Assembly: GCA_964470555.1 (NCBI GenBank)
Contig: CAYYDG010000033.1
Coordinates: forward strand, 1 to 64,000
Source: RBC074 sp964470555
Lineage (GTDB): Bacteria > Acidobacteriota > Blastocatellia > RBC074
Length of the DNA: 64,000 bases
Reading direction: 5' to 3'
Made by a program: the position numbers and the translations under genes. Positions 27,086 to 35,453 of this stretch are shown here, one piece after another. A model generated the notes under the pieces. It saw nothing but the letters and a program-made list of their open reading frames with translations, was not told where the DNA came from and made no database searches. The stretch's first letter is position 1; each line of letters begins with the position of its first letter.

Positions 27086-27589
27086 ATGTCAAACAGCTTG
27101 CAGCGGCATCTTTCCCGCGCAACCAAAGTCGCATTCGTGTTGAGCATCGTTTTACTTCACGTGTCGGGCGCGCAGACGAACCGCGAACAACAGGAGATTC
27201 GGCGGCTGCGTGCGGAATTCAATCGCGCCATCGCCGCGCACGATGCAGCCGGTTTGCCAAAATTCTGGCGTGAGGATTTGCACGTCACGACCGGCGTCGG
27301 TAAGCAGCTAACAGGCAGCGCCGCCGTGCGCGCGGCGTTTGAAACCATCTTTGCCGATCCGGGCTTTGTCACCTACACGCGCACGCCGGACAAGATCGAA
27401 CTTAGTGCTTCAGGTGCGCGTGCGGCGGAATCCGGCCACTGGCGGGGCGAATGGAAAAAGCCCGACGGCAAAATGGAATGGCGCGGAACCTATCTGGCGA
27501 TGTGGCGCAAGGAAAACAATCAATGGCTGCTGCAATCCGAGCTTTACGTGTCGCTGAAATGCACGGGCAGCCGGGAATGCGGCGAATAA
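27086..27589 (+). CDS. Secreted SnoaL/DUF4440-like (NTF2-fold) protein
   Basis: 167 residues, signal peptide ending VSGAQ. The sequence IRRLRAEFNRAIAAHDAAGLPKFWREDLHVTTG followed by GSAAVRAAFETIF and a final RKENNQWLLQSE strand is the classic NTF2-fold pattern of DUF4440/SnoaL-like proteins. The family has no single reaction. Starts 41 bases after the previous gene. Confidence 0.75.
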   Translation: MSNSLQRHLSRATKVAFVLSIVLLHVSGAQTNREQQEIRRLRAEFNRAIAAHDAAGLPKFWREDLHVTTGVGKQLTGSAAVRAAFETIFADPGFVTYTRTPDKIELSASGARAAESGHWRGEWKKPDGKMEWRGTYLAMWRKENNQWLLQSELYVSLKCTGSRECGE

Positions 27590-27623
27590 TCATTCACACA
27601 AAGTAACGACGAGGAACGTTGCA

Positions 27624-28307
27624 ATGATAAAAGCCTCAGGCAAAACCGCCATCGTAATGTTGGCAATTCTTGTTTTGGCGTTTGTGCCGGCGAACTCAAA
27701 GCAGGCGGCGGGCAGAGATGCGGAATTGGAATTATTGGCGCAGTGGATGACCGGCGATTTCGACACTTTTGCACAAGTCGCCGCCGACGAGACGGCCAAA
27801 ACGGCATACCGGCATGACAGGGTCACCCTCCATTTGAGGCCGATTCAGATCAAAGGATTCTTTGATGACAGCGTCAGCAAAACCCTCTATCTGGAACAGG
27901 CGCAGGCGGACACACCCACCCAGCCTTACCGGCAAGGCGTTTACCTGCTGACGCGCGTCAACGGCAAAATCATCAATCGCACTTATCGCGTCAAAGACGC
28001 CGCCAAATTCGTCGGCGCGTATGCCGACGCGGAGCGGCTCAAACAAATCACCGCCGATCAATTGACCGCGGTCGAAGGCTGCGAGGTGACGTTCACCAAA
28101 GTCAACGATACGCTTTACCGGGGAGTGATGGGCGAAGGAAAGACATGCAAGAGCACGCGGCGTGGCGCGACTTATATGCTCTCGCGCGGGGAGCTGACGC
28201 CCTCCGCCACGATTACACTGGATCAGGGATTTGACGATGCGGGCAATCACAAATGGGGGCCGCCGCCTGGAGTGATCGGCCACATTTTCGTCAAAAGAAA
28301 CCCATAG
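27624..28307 (+). CDS. CpcT/CpeT family secreted protein
   Basis: 227 residues with a signal peptide. ELELLAQWMTGDFDTFAQ is the typical start of CpcT/CpeT-type beta-barrel proteins, and an EGCEVTF/GKTCKSTRRGATY segment near the end carries the conserved cysteine pair region. In cyanobacteria the family attaches bilins to phycobiliproteins; there is no phycobilisome context here, so binding of another small ligand is more likely. Confidence 0.75.
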   Translation: MIKASGKTAIVMLAILVLAFVPANSKQAAGRDAELELLAQWMTGDFDTFAQVAADETAKTAYRHDRVTLHLRPIQIKGFFDDSVSKTLYLEQAQADTPTQPYRQGVYLLTRVNGKIINRTYRVKDAAKFVGAYADAERLKQITADQLTAVEGCEVTFTKVNDTLYRGVMGEGKTCKSTRRGATYMLSRGELTPSATITLDQGFDDAGNHKWGPPPGVIGHIFVKRNP

Positions 28308-28328
28308 GATTCAATGCAGGCAGATAAT

Positions 28329-28387
28329 TTTTCGCCCGCATCCATTGACAGAAATCGTGGTGTTATGACGAACTTGCCGGGCGAAAA
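28329..28387 (+). promoter_or_regulatory. Long-range inverted repeat in the encapsulin leader
   Basis: TTTTCGCCCG (28329-28338) is exactly complementary to CGGGCGAAAA (28378-28387), 70 bases before the encapsulin start, with a small GCCGA/TCGGC hairpin after it. Could be a regulatory RNA fold; no canonical promoter spacing was found around it. Confidence 0.3.
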
Positions 28388-28456
28388 TCATGCCGATGCA
28401 AGCTTTCGGCATCCCGACTAACCACTAAAACAAGGAAAGATATTTCAAGAAACATC

Positions 28457-29401
28457 ATGGCTGAAAACAACATTCGTCACACCCTAAGCGATCAAGCCGC
28501 TTATCAACTCGCTAACGTCACCAAAACGCCGCCGCAATACGGCGCGATCACGCCGCGCTGGCTCGTCCGGTTGTTGGACTGGAAACCGCTGGAAGCGGGC
28601 GTGCTGCGCGTCAACCGCGTGATTGAAGAACAAACCGTTGACGTCGTCTGCGGTCAGGATGCGGACCAGTCTTTGCCTGACACCTATGTTCCGTATCAGG
28701 AAAAACCGCGCGAATACACGCTGAATTCGATTTCGGCGCTGCTCGACGTGCATACGCGCACCTCGGATTTGTACAGCAACCCCTACGATCAAATTAAAGA
28801 GCAACTGCGCTTGACCATCGAAACCGTCAAGGAACGGCAGGAAAGCGAACTCATCAACAACGATGATTATGGTTTGCTGAAAAACGTTCCGGCGGCACAG
28901 CGGCTCAAAACGCGCACGGGTGCGCCGACGCCGGATGATCTGGACGATCTGCTTTCCAAAGTCTGGAAAGAGCCTTCGTTCTTTCTGGCGCATCCGCGCG
29001 CGATTGCGGCTTTCGGGCGTGAATGCACGCGGCGCGGCGTGCCTCCGCCAACGGTGACGCTGTTTGGTTCATCGTTTCTGACCTGGCGCGGCGTCCCGCT
29101 CGTCCCGACGGACAAATTGCTGGTGGACGGCAAAACCAATCCAGCGGTGGGCGAAGGCGGCAAAACCAGCATCCTGCTGCTGCGCGTCGGCGAACAGAAA
29201 CAAGGCGTGATTGGTTTGTATCAGCCGGGGCTGCCCGGGGAACAAACGCCGGGCTTGTCCGTGCGTTTTATGGGGATCAACCACAATGCGGTCGGTTCCT
29301 ATCTGGTGTCGCTCTATTGCAGCGCCGCCGTGCTTACCGACGACGCCATCGCGGCTTTGGATAACGTCGAAGTGGGGAACTACTATGAGTACAAATACTA
29401 A
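28457..29401 (+). CDS. Family 2A encapsulin shell protein (SrpI-like)
   Basis: 314 residues, no signal peptide. The sequence follows the family 2A encapsulin pattern: an N-terminal arm with LSDQAAYQLANVTKTPPQ, ITPRWLVRLLDWKPLEAGVLRVN, a helical E-loop/P-domain region, then VPLVPTDKLLVDGK and VRFMGINHNAVGSYLVSLYCSAAVL near the end. Length fits, and there is no cyclic-nucleotide domain as in family 2B. These HK97-fold proteins build a 60-subunit nanocompartment. In cyanobacteria this type is induced by sulfur starvation and encloses a cysteine desulfurase; the next gene encodes exactly that and overlaps by 17 bases. Confidence 0.92.
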   Translation: MAENNIRHTLSDQAAYQLANVTKTPPQYGAITPRWLVRLLDWKPLEAGVLRVNRVIEEQTVDVVCGQDADQSLPDTYVPYQEKPREYTLNSISALLDVHTRTSDLYSNPYDQIKEQLRLTIETVKERQESELINNDDYGLLKNVPAAQRLKTRTGAPTPDDLDDLLSKVWKEPSFFLAHPRAIAAFGRECTRRGVPPPTVTLFGSSFLTWRGVPLVPTDKLLVDGKTNPAVGEGGKTSILLLRVGEQKQGVIGLYQPGLPGEQTPGLSVRFMGINHNAVGSYLVSLYCSAAVLTDDAIAALDNVEVGNYYEYKY

Positions 29402-31352
29402 CTTCCCCCTCGACCATCTGGATTTGCCCGGCGCGTCGCAAGCGGCGGCGGCGGGCTTGCCCGATCCGGCGGCGTTGGCGCGACTGGCGAATGAATTCTT
29501 TCAGGAATTCCAACCGCAACTGGCGGCTGCATTGCCCAGCGCGTTTCCAAGCGGAACCGTTCCCTACACGCCAGAAGTGGCGATCCTGAATTTGCCTGCG
29601 CCGCTTTCAGGAACAGAATTGGCAACGGCAGAGTTGCAAGCGGCGGCTTCTGACGCTGCGGGAAAGGCCCCACACTTCACAACAATTCCGGCGACGCCTT
29701 TACCTTCGGCGGCGGAATTTCCTGCGCCGGGAATTCCGGGCGGCATTTCGGCGGCTCATTTTTCCGTAGCGCCTTCGTTTTCTTTCCTGGAACAAGCGCG
29801 TTCGCTGTTTGAACAACCAGCAAGCTTGGGCAACCTGGCGACCGGATTGGCTTTGCCTGCGGTGAAGTTGCCGACGGAGACGGAGGTGCGCGGCGTTGCG
29901 CCTTCCCTGCCCGGCCACGTTCCGGCAACGATTCCGGCGACGCCGCTACCAGCGGTTTCCGCGCCGCAATTCACCGCGCCGATTGCGCGCGCCGACGATG
30001 TCAGTCAGGCGCAGCACTTCCCGTTTCTGGAAACGGCGCGTTCGCTCATCAGCGTGGAGCCGGTGCTGGAACCGCTCGGCAACGAACTGCACGTGCCGCC
30101 GCAGGCAGCATCATCGGTTGGCTTGTTCGATGTGAATGCCGTGCGCCGCGATTTCCCAATCTTGCAGGAGCGTGTCAATGGCCGACAGTTGATCTGGCTG
30201 GATAATGCCGCGACGACGCAAAAGCCCAAAGCGGTGATTGACCGGCTGACCTATTTTTACGAGCACGAAAATTCCAACGTCCATCGCGCGGCGCACGAAC
30301 TGGCGGCGCGTTCGACCGATGCCTATGACGGCGCGCGGGAGAAAGTCCGGCGCTTTCTGAACGCTGGTTCAACGCGGGAGATTGTCTTTGTGCGCGGCGC
30401 AACCGAAGGCGTCAACCTGGTGGCCAAGAGTTGGGGACGCCAGCACATCCGCGAAGGTGACGAGATCGTTATCAGCCATCTGGAACACCACGCCAACATC
30501 GTCCCGTGGCAGATGCTCTGTGCGGAGAAGGGCGCGAAGCTGCGCGTGGCGCCGGTGGACAACACGGGGCAAATCCTGCTCGACGAGTACGAAAAGCTGT
30601 TGGGGCCGAAAACGAAACTGGTCGCATTCGCCCAAGTCTCCAACGCGCTCGGCACCGTCACGCCGGTGCAGGAGATGACCGCCATCGCGCATCGTTACGG
30701 CGCAAAGGTGCTGGTGGACGGCGCGCAGGCGGTTTCGCACATGGCTGTGGATGTACAGGCCTACGACTGCGACTTCTATGTTTTCTCCGGCCACAAGGTC
30801 TTTGCGCCAACGGGCATTGGCGTGGTCTACGGCAAGCAGGAAGCGCTGGACGCCACGCCGCCGTGGCAAGGCGGCGGCAACATGATCGTGGATGTGACGT
30901 TTGAAAAGACCGTCTACCATCCCGCGCCGTTCCGCTTTGAAGCGGGCACGGGCAGCATCGCCGACGCCGTGGGCCTGGGCGCGGCGATTGATTACCTGGG
31001 TCGCATCGGCATGCCAAATGTCGCGCGTTACGAACATGACCTCCTGGTGTATGCCACCGAAGGATTGCAACGCATTCCGGGACTGCACCTGATCGGCACG
31101 GCGCGCGAAAAGGCGAGCGTGCTGTCATTCGTGCTGGACGGTTTCACCAACGATCAAGTCGGGCAGGCGCTGAACCGGGAAGGCATAGCCGTGCGCACCG
31201 GCCATCATTGCGCGCAACCGATTTTGCGCCGCTTCGGGCTGGAAAGCACCGTGCGGCCCTCGCTGGCGTTTTACAACACCTGTGAAGAGATCGACGCGCT
31301 GATTGCCGCCATTTGGAATCTGAAAAATGGCAGAGGCGCAGGGTTGATCTAG
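29385..31352 (+). CDS. Encapsulin-cargo cysteine desulfurase with N-terminal targeting domain
   Basis: 655 residues; start at 29385 lies inside the end of the encapsulin gene, indicating coupled translation. Residues 1-248 are Pro/Ala-rich and presumably disordered, the kind of domain that loads cargo into family 2A shells. It contains an internal duplication: TIPATPLP near 99 and 182, and the FLExARSL motif near 134 and 214. Residues about 249-650 are a SufS-type (group II) enzyme with the pyridoxal lysine in SGHK471 and the catalytic cysteine in GHHC609AQP. The reaction is cysteine to alanine with an enzyme-bound persulfide. Inside the shell the sulfur product may be stored, as proposed for the cyanobacterial system. 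Confidence 0.93.
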   Translation: MSTNTNFPLDHLDLPGASQAAAAGLPDPAALARLANEFFQEFQPQLAAALPSAFPSGTVPYTPEVAILNLPAPLSGTELATAELQAAASDAAGKAPHFTTIPATPLPSAAEFPAPGIPGGISAAHFSVAPSFSFLEQARSLFEQPASLGNLATGLALPAVKLPTETEVRGVAPSLPGHVPATIPATPLPAVSAPQFTAPIARADDVSQAQHFPFLETARSLISVEPVLEPLGNELHVPPQAASSVGLFDVNAVRRDFPILQERVNGRQLIWLDNAATTQKPKAVIDRLTYFYEHENSNVHRAAHELAARSTDAYDGAREKVRRFLNAGSTREIVFVRGATEGVNLVAKSWGRQHIREGDEIVISHLEHHANIVPWQMLCAEKGAKLRVAPVDNTGQILLDEYEKLLGPKTKLVAFAQVSNALGTVTPVQEMTAIAHRYGAKVLVDGAQAVSHMAVDVQAYDCDFYVFSGHKVFAPTGIGVVYGKQEALDATPPWQGGGNMIVDVTFEKTVYHPAPFRFEAGTGSIADAVGLGAAIDYLGRIGMPNVARYEHDLLVYATEGLQRIPGLHLIGTAREKASVLSFVLDGFTNDQVGQALNREGIAVRTGHHCAQPILRRFGLESTVRPSLAFYNTCEEIDALIAAIWNLKNGRGAGLI

Positions 31353-31369
31353 TGTCTGCGCGACCCTCT

Positions 31370-31455
31370 CCGACAAACTGCCACTTGTCGGACCTTGTCA
31401 GGCGAACATTTGTTTTTTCAACCACGAACCCGACAAGCTGGCAGCTTGTCGGACT
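31370..31455. repeat. Paired CCGACAAGCTGGCAGCTTGTCGG-type palindromes
   Basis: Two palindromes (about 31370-31393 and 31430-31455) with a GACAAGCTGGCAGCTTGTC-type core, the first eroded. Same family as at 39903-39995. They fill most of the gap between the desulfurase and the next gene. Confidence 0.6.
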
Positions 31456-31473
31456 TTTGCAAAGGAGAAAGCC

Positions 31474-32169
31474 ATGTCAGACGAAGAAAGAATTATTCAC
31501 AACACCGAAGAAGATCAGGAATGGGCGGATTTGCTGTCGCCCACGCGGCGCAGCTTTTTGGCAAGCGCTGGGCTGACGGCGGCAGGTTTGACCGCCAGCG
31601 GCATTGAAGCCGAAGCGCAGGACATCGCCGTCCCAGCAGGCTTCAGTTTCAAACCGATTGTGCCGCCGCCTGACGTGGGTAAGAGTCCGTGGGGATATGA
31701 AACTTACAAAGAAACGGTGACACGACCAAAGAGCATTCGTCCGGGCGAAGAAAGCGGCTTGCCCAAAGCGCCGCGTCCTTACACGGACATCAAGAGTTAC
31801 CACGCGCATTTTTACTTTGACGACGACACCTACGAAAAAGCCGCGTTGGTGCGCAAATGGGTGATTGAACGGTTCCCTGTCGAACTCGGCAACTGGAATT
31901 TGCAACCGCGCGGGCCGCACGTCACACCGTCGTTTTACTTTGGCTTCACGAATGATCTGCTGCCGATTGTCGTGCCGTGGCTGCAATTGAACAGTCTGGG
32001 ATTGACGATTTTGCTGCATCCGAATACGGACGATCCGCGCGCCGATCATTTGTATTACACGCTGTGGGTCAATCGTTCGCAGCCGGTGAATGCTTACGGC
32101 ATGCCCAAATCGGCGACGGTTGAAAAGATTTTCCCGAACATCAAACCAACGGTGAAACTGGAAGTATAA
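31474..32169 (+). CDS. DOPA 4,5-dioxygenase family protein with Tat signal
   Basis: 231 residues. A twin-arginine type signal (TRRSFLASAGLTAAG) lies near residues 27-45, so it is probably exported folded. The mature part has YHAHFYFDDDTYEKA, the histidine-containing start of the DOPA-dioxygenase family, and later GPHVTPSFYFGF and ILLHPNTDDPRADH with further histidines. These enzymes are Fe-dependent extradiol dioxygenases. Ribosome site AAAGGAG. A link to sulfur metabolism is not obvious. Confidence 0.8.
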   Translation: MSDEERIIHNTEEDQEWADLLSPTRRSFLASAGLTAAGLTASGIEAEAQDIAVPAGFSFKPIVPPPDVGKSPWGYETYKETVTRPKSIRPGEESGLPKAPRPYTDIKSYHAHFYFDDDTYEKAALVRKWVIERFPVELGNWNLQPRGPHVTPSFYFGFTNDLLPIVVPWLQLNSLGLTILLHPNTDDPRADHLYYTLWVNRSQPVNAYGMPKSATVEKIFPNIKPTVKLEV

Positions 32170-32271
32170 ATTGGCCGGCGCGCGGCAAGATTCATCGAAC
32201 CGCGCCAACGCCTGATGATTTTCCGCAATCACCATTTTTCAAACACACACGAAAGGAAACCTAACAATTCA

Positions 32272-32835
32272 ATGTCACAAGGATTCACACTATGGTTCAC
32301 GGGCTTGTCAGGCGCAGGAAAAACGACGCTTACAGAAGCCATCGTGCCGGAGCTTCGCGCTCGCGGCGTCAAAATCGAGGTGCTGGACGGCGACGAAGTT
32401 CGCACGAACCTGAGCAAGGGGCTGGGCTTTTCCAAAGAAGACCGCGACACGAACATTCGCCGCATCGGGTACGTCGCGCGGTTGCTGTCGCGCAATGGTG
32501 TCGGCGTGATTGCCGCAGCGATTTCGCCGTACCGCGAAATCCGCGACGAAGTTCGCGCCAGCATCGAAGCCGAAGGCGTCACATTTGTCGAAGTCTTCGT
32601 CAAAGCGTCGCTGGACACGCTGGTCGCGCGCGATGTCAAAGGGCTGTACCAAAAAGCCATCGCTGGCGAGATCAAACAATTCACGGGCGTTTCCGATCCG
32701 TATGAAGAACCGCTCAACCCCGAAGTGCTGGTCAACAGCGACAACGAAACGGTCGAACAAAGCGCGGCAACAATAGTTGCCAAACTCGAAGCGCTACGTT
32801 TGATCGCTCCGTTGGCAGCCAAAGGAGCCGCTTAA
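32272..32835 (+). CDS. cysC: Adenylylsulfate (APS) kinase
   Basis: 187 residues; phosphorylates APS to PAPS. P-loop GLSGAGKT at residues 11-18, DGDEVR and FSKEDRDTNIRRIGYVA motifs, and SPYREIRDEVR, all as in CysC. GAAAGGA precedes ATG 32272; an in-frame ATG at 32215 would add 19 unusual residues. Its stop is directly followed by the ATG of the next gene, so it heads a tight operon with the siroheme and APS reductase genes. Confidence 0.93.
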   Translation: MSQGFTLWFTGLSGAGKTTLTEAIVPELRARGVKIEVLDGDEVRTNLSKGLGFSKEDRDTNIRRIGYVARLLSRNGVGVIAAAISPYREIRDEVRASIEAEGVTFVEVFVKASLDTLVARDVKGLYQKAIAGEIKQFTGVSDPYEEPLNPEVLVNSDNETVEQSAATIVAKLEALRLIAPLAAKGAA

Positions 32836-33669
32836 ATGAATGCCGGAAAGGTTTACCTGGTCGGCGCCGGGCCGGGCGATCCGGGCTTGCTGACGATCAA
32901 GGCGCGCGATTTGTTGGAACTGGCCGAATGCGTTGTGTACGACGCCCTGGTCAATCCTGACATTCTGCGCTTTGCCAACTCAGGCGCGGAATTGATCGGC
33001 GTAGGCAAACGTTGCGGCCAGTTGAGCTGGTCGCAGCGCGAAATCAACAGCCTGCTGGTTGAAAAAGCTCAGAAGCACGCGGTCGTCGTTCGGTTGAAAG
33101 GCGGCGATCCGTTCGTGTTCGGTCGCGGCGGCGAAGAAGCGCTGACGCTGGCAGAAGCCGGAATTGACTGGGAAGTCGTGCCGGGCGTAACTGCCGGTTC
33201 GTCGGTGGCGGCTTACGCGGGCATCCCTGTCACGCATCGCGGCCTGAGCAGTTCCGTGACCTTTGTCACCGGCCACGAAGACCTGACCAAACCTGAATCA
33301 TCTTTGCGCTGGCAACATCTGGCCAAAGGCGTGGACACTTTGGTGTTGTTCATGGGCTTGTCGAAGCTCGGCGAAATCGCCGAACAGTTGATTGCCAACG
33401 GACGCGCGGCCACCACGCCTGTTGCCGTGATCGGTTCTGGCACGTTGGCCAATCAACACAGCGTCGTCGGTGCGCTGAACGAAATTGCCGAACTCGCTCG
33501 CCAGGAACAGATCAAAGCTCCGGCTTTGATTGTCATCGGCGAAGTCGTGCGGCTGCGCGAGCAGCTTAATGAATTGCGGATTGCGGATTTCGGATTGCGG
33601 AATATGAATGCCGCTTTATCGAAGCCGTTTTCTGAGCCGTTGCAATCGGCCAGGCGAAACGCCGCTTAA
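32836..33669 (+). CDS. cobA: Uroporphyrinogen-III C-methyltransferase (SUMT)
   Basis: 277 residues. VYLVGAGPGDPGLLTIKA at the start, VVRLKGGDPFVFGRGGEE and the VPGVTAGSSVAAYAGIPVTHRG motif identify the enzyme that makes precorrin-2 with two SAM. It begins immediately after cysC. Here it supplies siroheme for sulfite reductase. The last 32 residues (from about 246) come from a dispersed repeat (LRIADFGLRN) and are not part of the enzyme fold. Distinct from fused CysG: the dehydrogenase part is the next separate gene. Confidence 0.93.
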   Translation: MNAGKVYLVGAGPGDPGLLTIKARDLLELAECVVYDALVNPDILRFANSGAELIGVGKRCGQLSWSQREINSLLVEKAQKHAVVVRLKGGDPFVFGRGGEEALTLAEAGIDWEVVPGVTAGSSVAAYAGIPVTHRGLSSSVTFVTGHEDLTKPESSLRWQHLAKGVDTLVLFMGLSKLGEIAEQLIANGRAATTPVAVIGSGTLANQHSVVGALNEIAELARQEQIKAPALIVIGEVVRLREQLNELRIADFGLRNMNAALSKPFSEPLQSARRNAA

Positions 33670-33700
33670 ATCCGCAATCCGAAATCCACAATCCGAAATC
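33571..33700. repeat. Dispersed inverted repeat overlapping the cobA 3' end
   Basis: Left arm 33571-33603 (inside cobA) and right arm 33669-33700 (starting within the cobA stop codon) are inverted tracts of the 7-base GCGGATT-type unit seen at 7177 and 58911. The insert provides the final codons of cobA. Confidence 0.85.
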
Positions 33701-33705
33701 AAATC

Positions 33706-34368
33706 ATGCGTTATTACCCGATCAATCTGGATCTGGCTGGGCGAAGTGTACTCGTCGTCGGCGGCGGCGTGATTGCCGAAGGCAAAGCGCGACAACTGGT
33801 GGAAGCAGGCGCGCGCGTGCGGATCGTCAGCCCTGCGTTGACTGATCCCCTGAGCGAACTGGCGAACGCCGGAACGCTGGCTTGGCGACGAGGCGTCTTC
33901 GCCGAAAGCGACCTGGACGGCGTCTGGCTGGTCATCAGCGCAACGGACGATCAGACGGTCAACGAAACCGTTGCGCAAGCGGCTGCCCGACGAAATTTGT
34001 TGTGCAACGTCGTGGATCAACCGGCGCTGTGCAACTTCATCACTCCGGCGCTGGTCACGCGCGGGCGTTTGCAAATCAGCGTTTCGACCGGAGGCGGCAG
34101 CCCTTCGGTCGCGCAACGCGTGAAGCGCGAAATCGCGGAACTGATCGGCGACGAATACAGCGAACTGGTGGAACTCGCCGCCGAATTACGCGCCGAAGCC
34201 AAACCCCTGCTTCCCGACTTCGAACAGCGGCGAACGCTGCTGCACAATTTTGCCGAATCCGAAGCGATTGAGTTGCTACGCGCGGGCAAACGCGACGAAG
34301 CGCGACAATTGGCCTTTCATCTGCTGCACACGACGGTTCAAACCGAAACCAACCGAGAACAATCATGA
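33706..34368 (+). CDS. Precorrin-2 dehydrogenase / sirohydrochlorin ferrochelatase
   Basis: 220 residues, the stand-alone equivalent of the N-terminal half of CysG (Met8/SirC type). NAD-binding VLVVGGGVIAEGKARQLVEAGA near the start, ISATDDQTVNE, and CNFITPALVTRGRLQISVSTGGGSP follow the family closely. Together with the SUMT before it, it completes siroheme synthesis. Its stop overlaps the next start (ATGA). Confidence 0.92.
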   Translation: MRYYPINLDLAGRSVLVVGGGVIAEGKARQLVEAGARVRIVSPALTDPLSELANAGTLAWRRGVFAESDLDGVWLVISATDDQTVNETVAQAAARRNLLCNVVDQPALCNFITPALVTRGRLQISVSTGGGSPSVAQRVKREIAELIGDEYSELVELAAELRAEAKPLLPDFEQRRTLLHNFAESEAIELLRAGKRDEARQLAFHLLHTTVQTETNREQS

Positions 34369-35069
34369 CAACAACACAGATTCCCGTTGAAGAAACCGAG
34401 TTCAATCTGCTCGCCGATCATTTTGAAACGCGCCGCATCGAAGAAGTGTTGGAATGGTCGGCGGCGCGGTATTCGCCCAAGCTGGTGATGACCTCCAATT
34501 TCGGAGTGGAAGGCGTCGTGCTGTTGGATCATCTGATGCGCGTTGCGCCGGAAACACCCGTCATTTATCTGAACACGGGTTTTCAATTTCACGAAACCGA
34601 CGAAGTCAAAGAACGATTGCGCGACCGATACAAGTTCCAGTTGATCGAAGCCCGCTCGGTGTTGACCGTCGAAGAGCAGTCCCGGATTTACGGCGAACGG
34701 TTGTATGAAACCAATTCCGATCTGTGTTGCCGCATTCGCAAGGTCGAACCGTTGCAACGCGCGCTGGCTGGGTTTGACGGCTGGCTGGCGGCCTTGCGCC
34801 GCGATCAATCGCCGACACGCGCCGCCATCAAAATCGTCGAATGGAACGAACGCCACCAAACGGCCAAGATTCATCCGCTGGCCAAATGGACGCGGTCGGA
34901 TGTGTGGAGTTACATCGTCAAAAACAACCTGCCTTACAACCGGCTTTATGACGACGGATACACCAGCATTGGCTGCCATCCATGCACTCGCCGGGTCAAC
35001 GCAGGCCAACACGAACGCAGCGGACGCTGGGACGGCAATCGCAAACAGGAATGCGGAATTCACGTCTGA
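34365..35069 (+). CDS. cysH: Adenylylsulfate (APS) reductase, iron-sulfur type
   Basis: 234 residues. Contains the CC pair at 121-122 and the CHPC pair (204, 207) that bind a [4Fe-4S] cluster, plus the catalytic cysteine in ECGIHV at the C-terminus. Presence of the cluster cysteines indicates the APS-specific (thioredoxin-dependent, assimilatory) enzyme rather than the cluster-free PAPS reductase. Product is sulfite; no sulfite reductase gene is in the window. Overlaps the preceding gene by four bases. Confidence 0.92.
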   Translation: MTTTQIPVEETEFNLLADHFETRRIEEVLEWSAARYSPKLVMTSNFGVEGVVLLDHLMRVAPETPVIYLNTGFQFHETDEVKERLRDRYKFQLIEARSVLTVEEQSRIYGERLYETNSDLCCRIRKVEPLQRALAGFDGWLAALRRDQSPTRAAIKIVEWNERHQTAKIHPLAKWTRSDVWSYIVKNNLPYNRLYDDGYTSIGCHPCTRRVNAGQHERSGRWDGNRKQECGIHV

Positions 35070-35110
35070 AACGGCGATGTTTCTCACGGTTTCGACGCTC
35101 GATTGTCAGA

Positions 35111-35140
35111 TTGACTTTCGGCTGACCGGACGTGTATAAC
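35111..35140 (+). promoter_or_regulatory. Promoter ahead of the sulfate transporter genes
   Basis: TTGACT, 18-base spacer, TATAAC. Shares ACGTGTATAA, the spacer length and a following GCG with the sat promoter at 9144-9173, suggesting common control. It lies just after the cysH stop and about 310 bases before the binding-protein start. Confidence 0.55.
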
Positions 35141-35453
35141 GCGCCCGTTATATCGGTTCACAAACAACAAATCAGTCCCGAAATTGAATAACGATAATTG
35201 ACCTGTGCGAACGGGTCGAACTTGCGCTTAACGTAGCAACGCTGGCTGGGAAAAAGAATTCTTGAATGCTTGCATAATCCGGGGCTGAATTGCGTTTTGG
35301 CCCTTACCGCTGAACTTTCCCTCGCCAGTTCGTATTCTTCCTGTAATTGTTTCGCCCAAGCCTCCCGGATAGTCGGGTAAAAAGGCAGACTCACACATCT
35401 CGTTTCCCTGGCATTTGATTGATTGATTTCTGGGGTTGAAGTGTCTCGTAAAG
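35141..35453. other. Long untranslated stretch before the sulfate-binding protein
   Basis: Presumed 5' leader of the transporter transcript. I found no polycysteine frame and no strong hairpin. A minus-strand frame (35158-35529) crosses it but overlaps the binding-protein start and matches no family; it could be a decayed gene. Confidence 0.35.

Noticed and set aside
27624..28307. Phycobiliprotein lyase implying a photosynthetic host
   Set aside because: Only the fold family is shared; no phycobiliprotein, chlorophyll or photosystem gene in the window.
28345..28369. TTGACA...TATGAC promoter before the encapsulin gene
   Set aside because: Spacer is only 13 bases, too short for a sigma-70 promoter.
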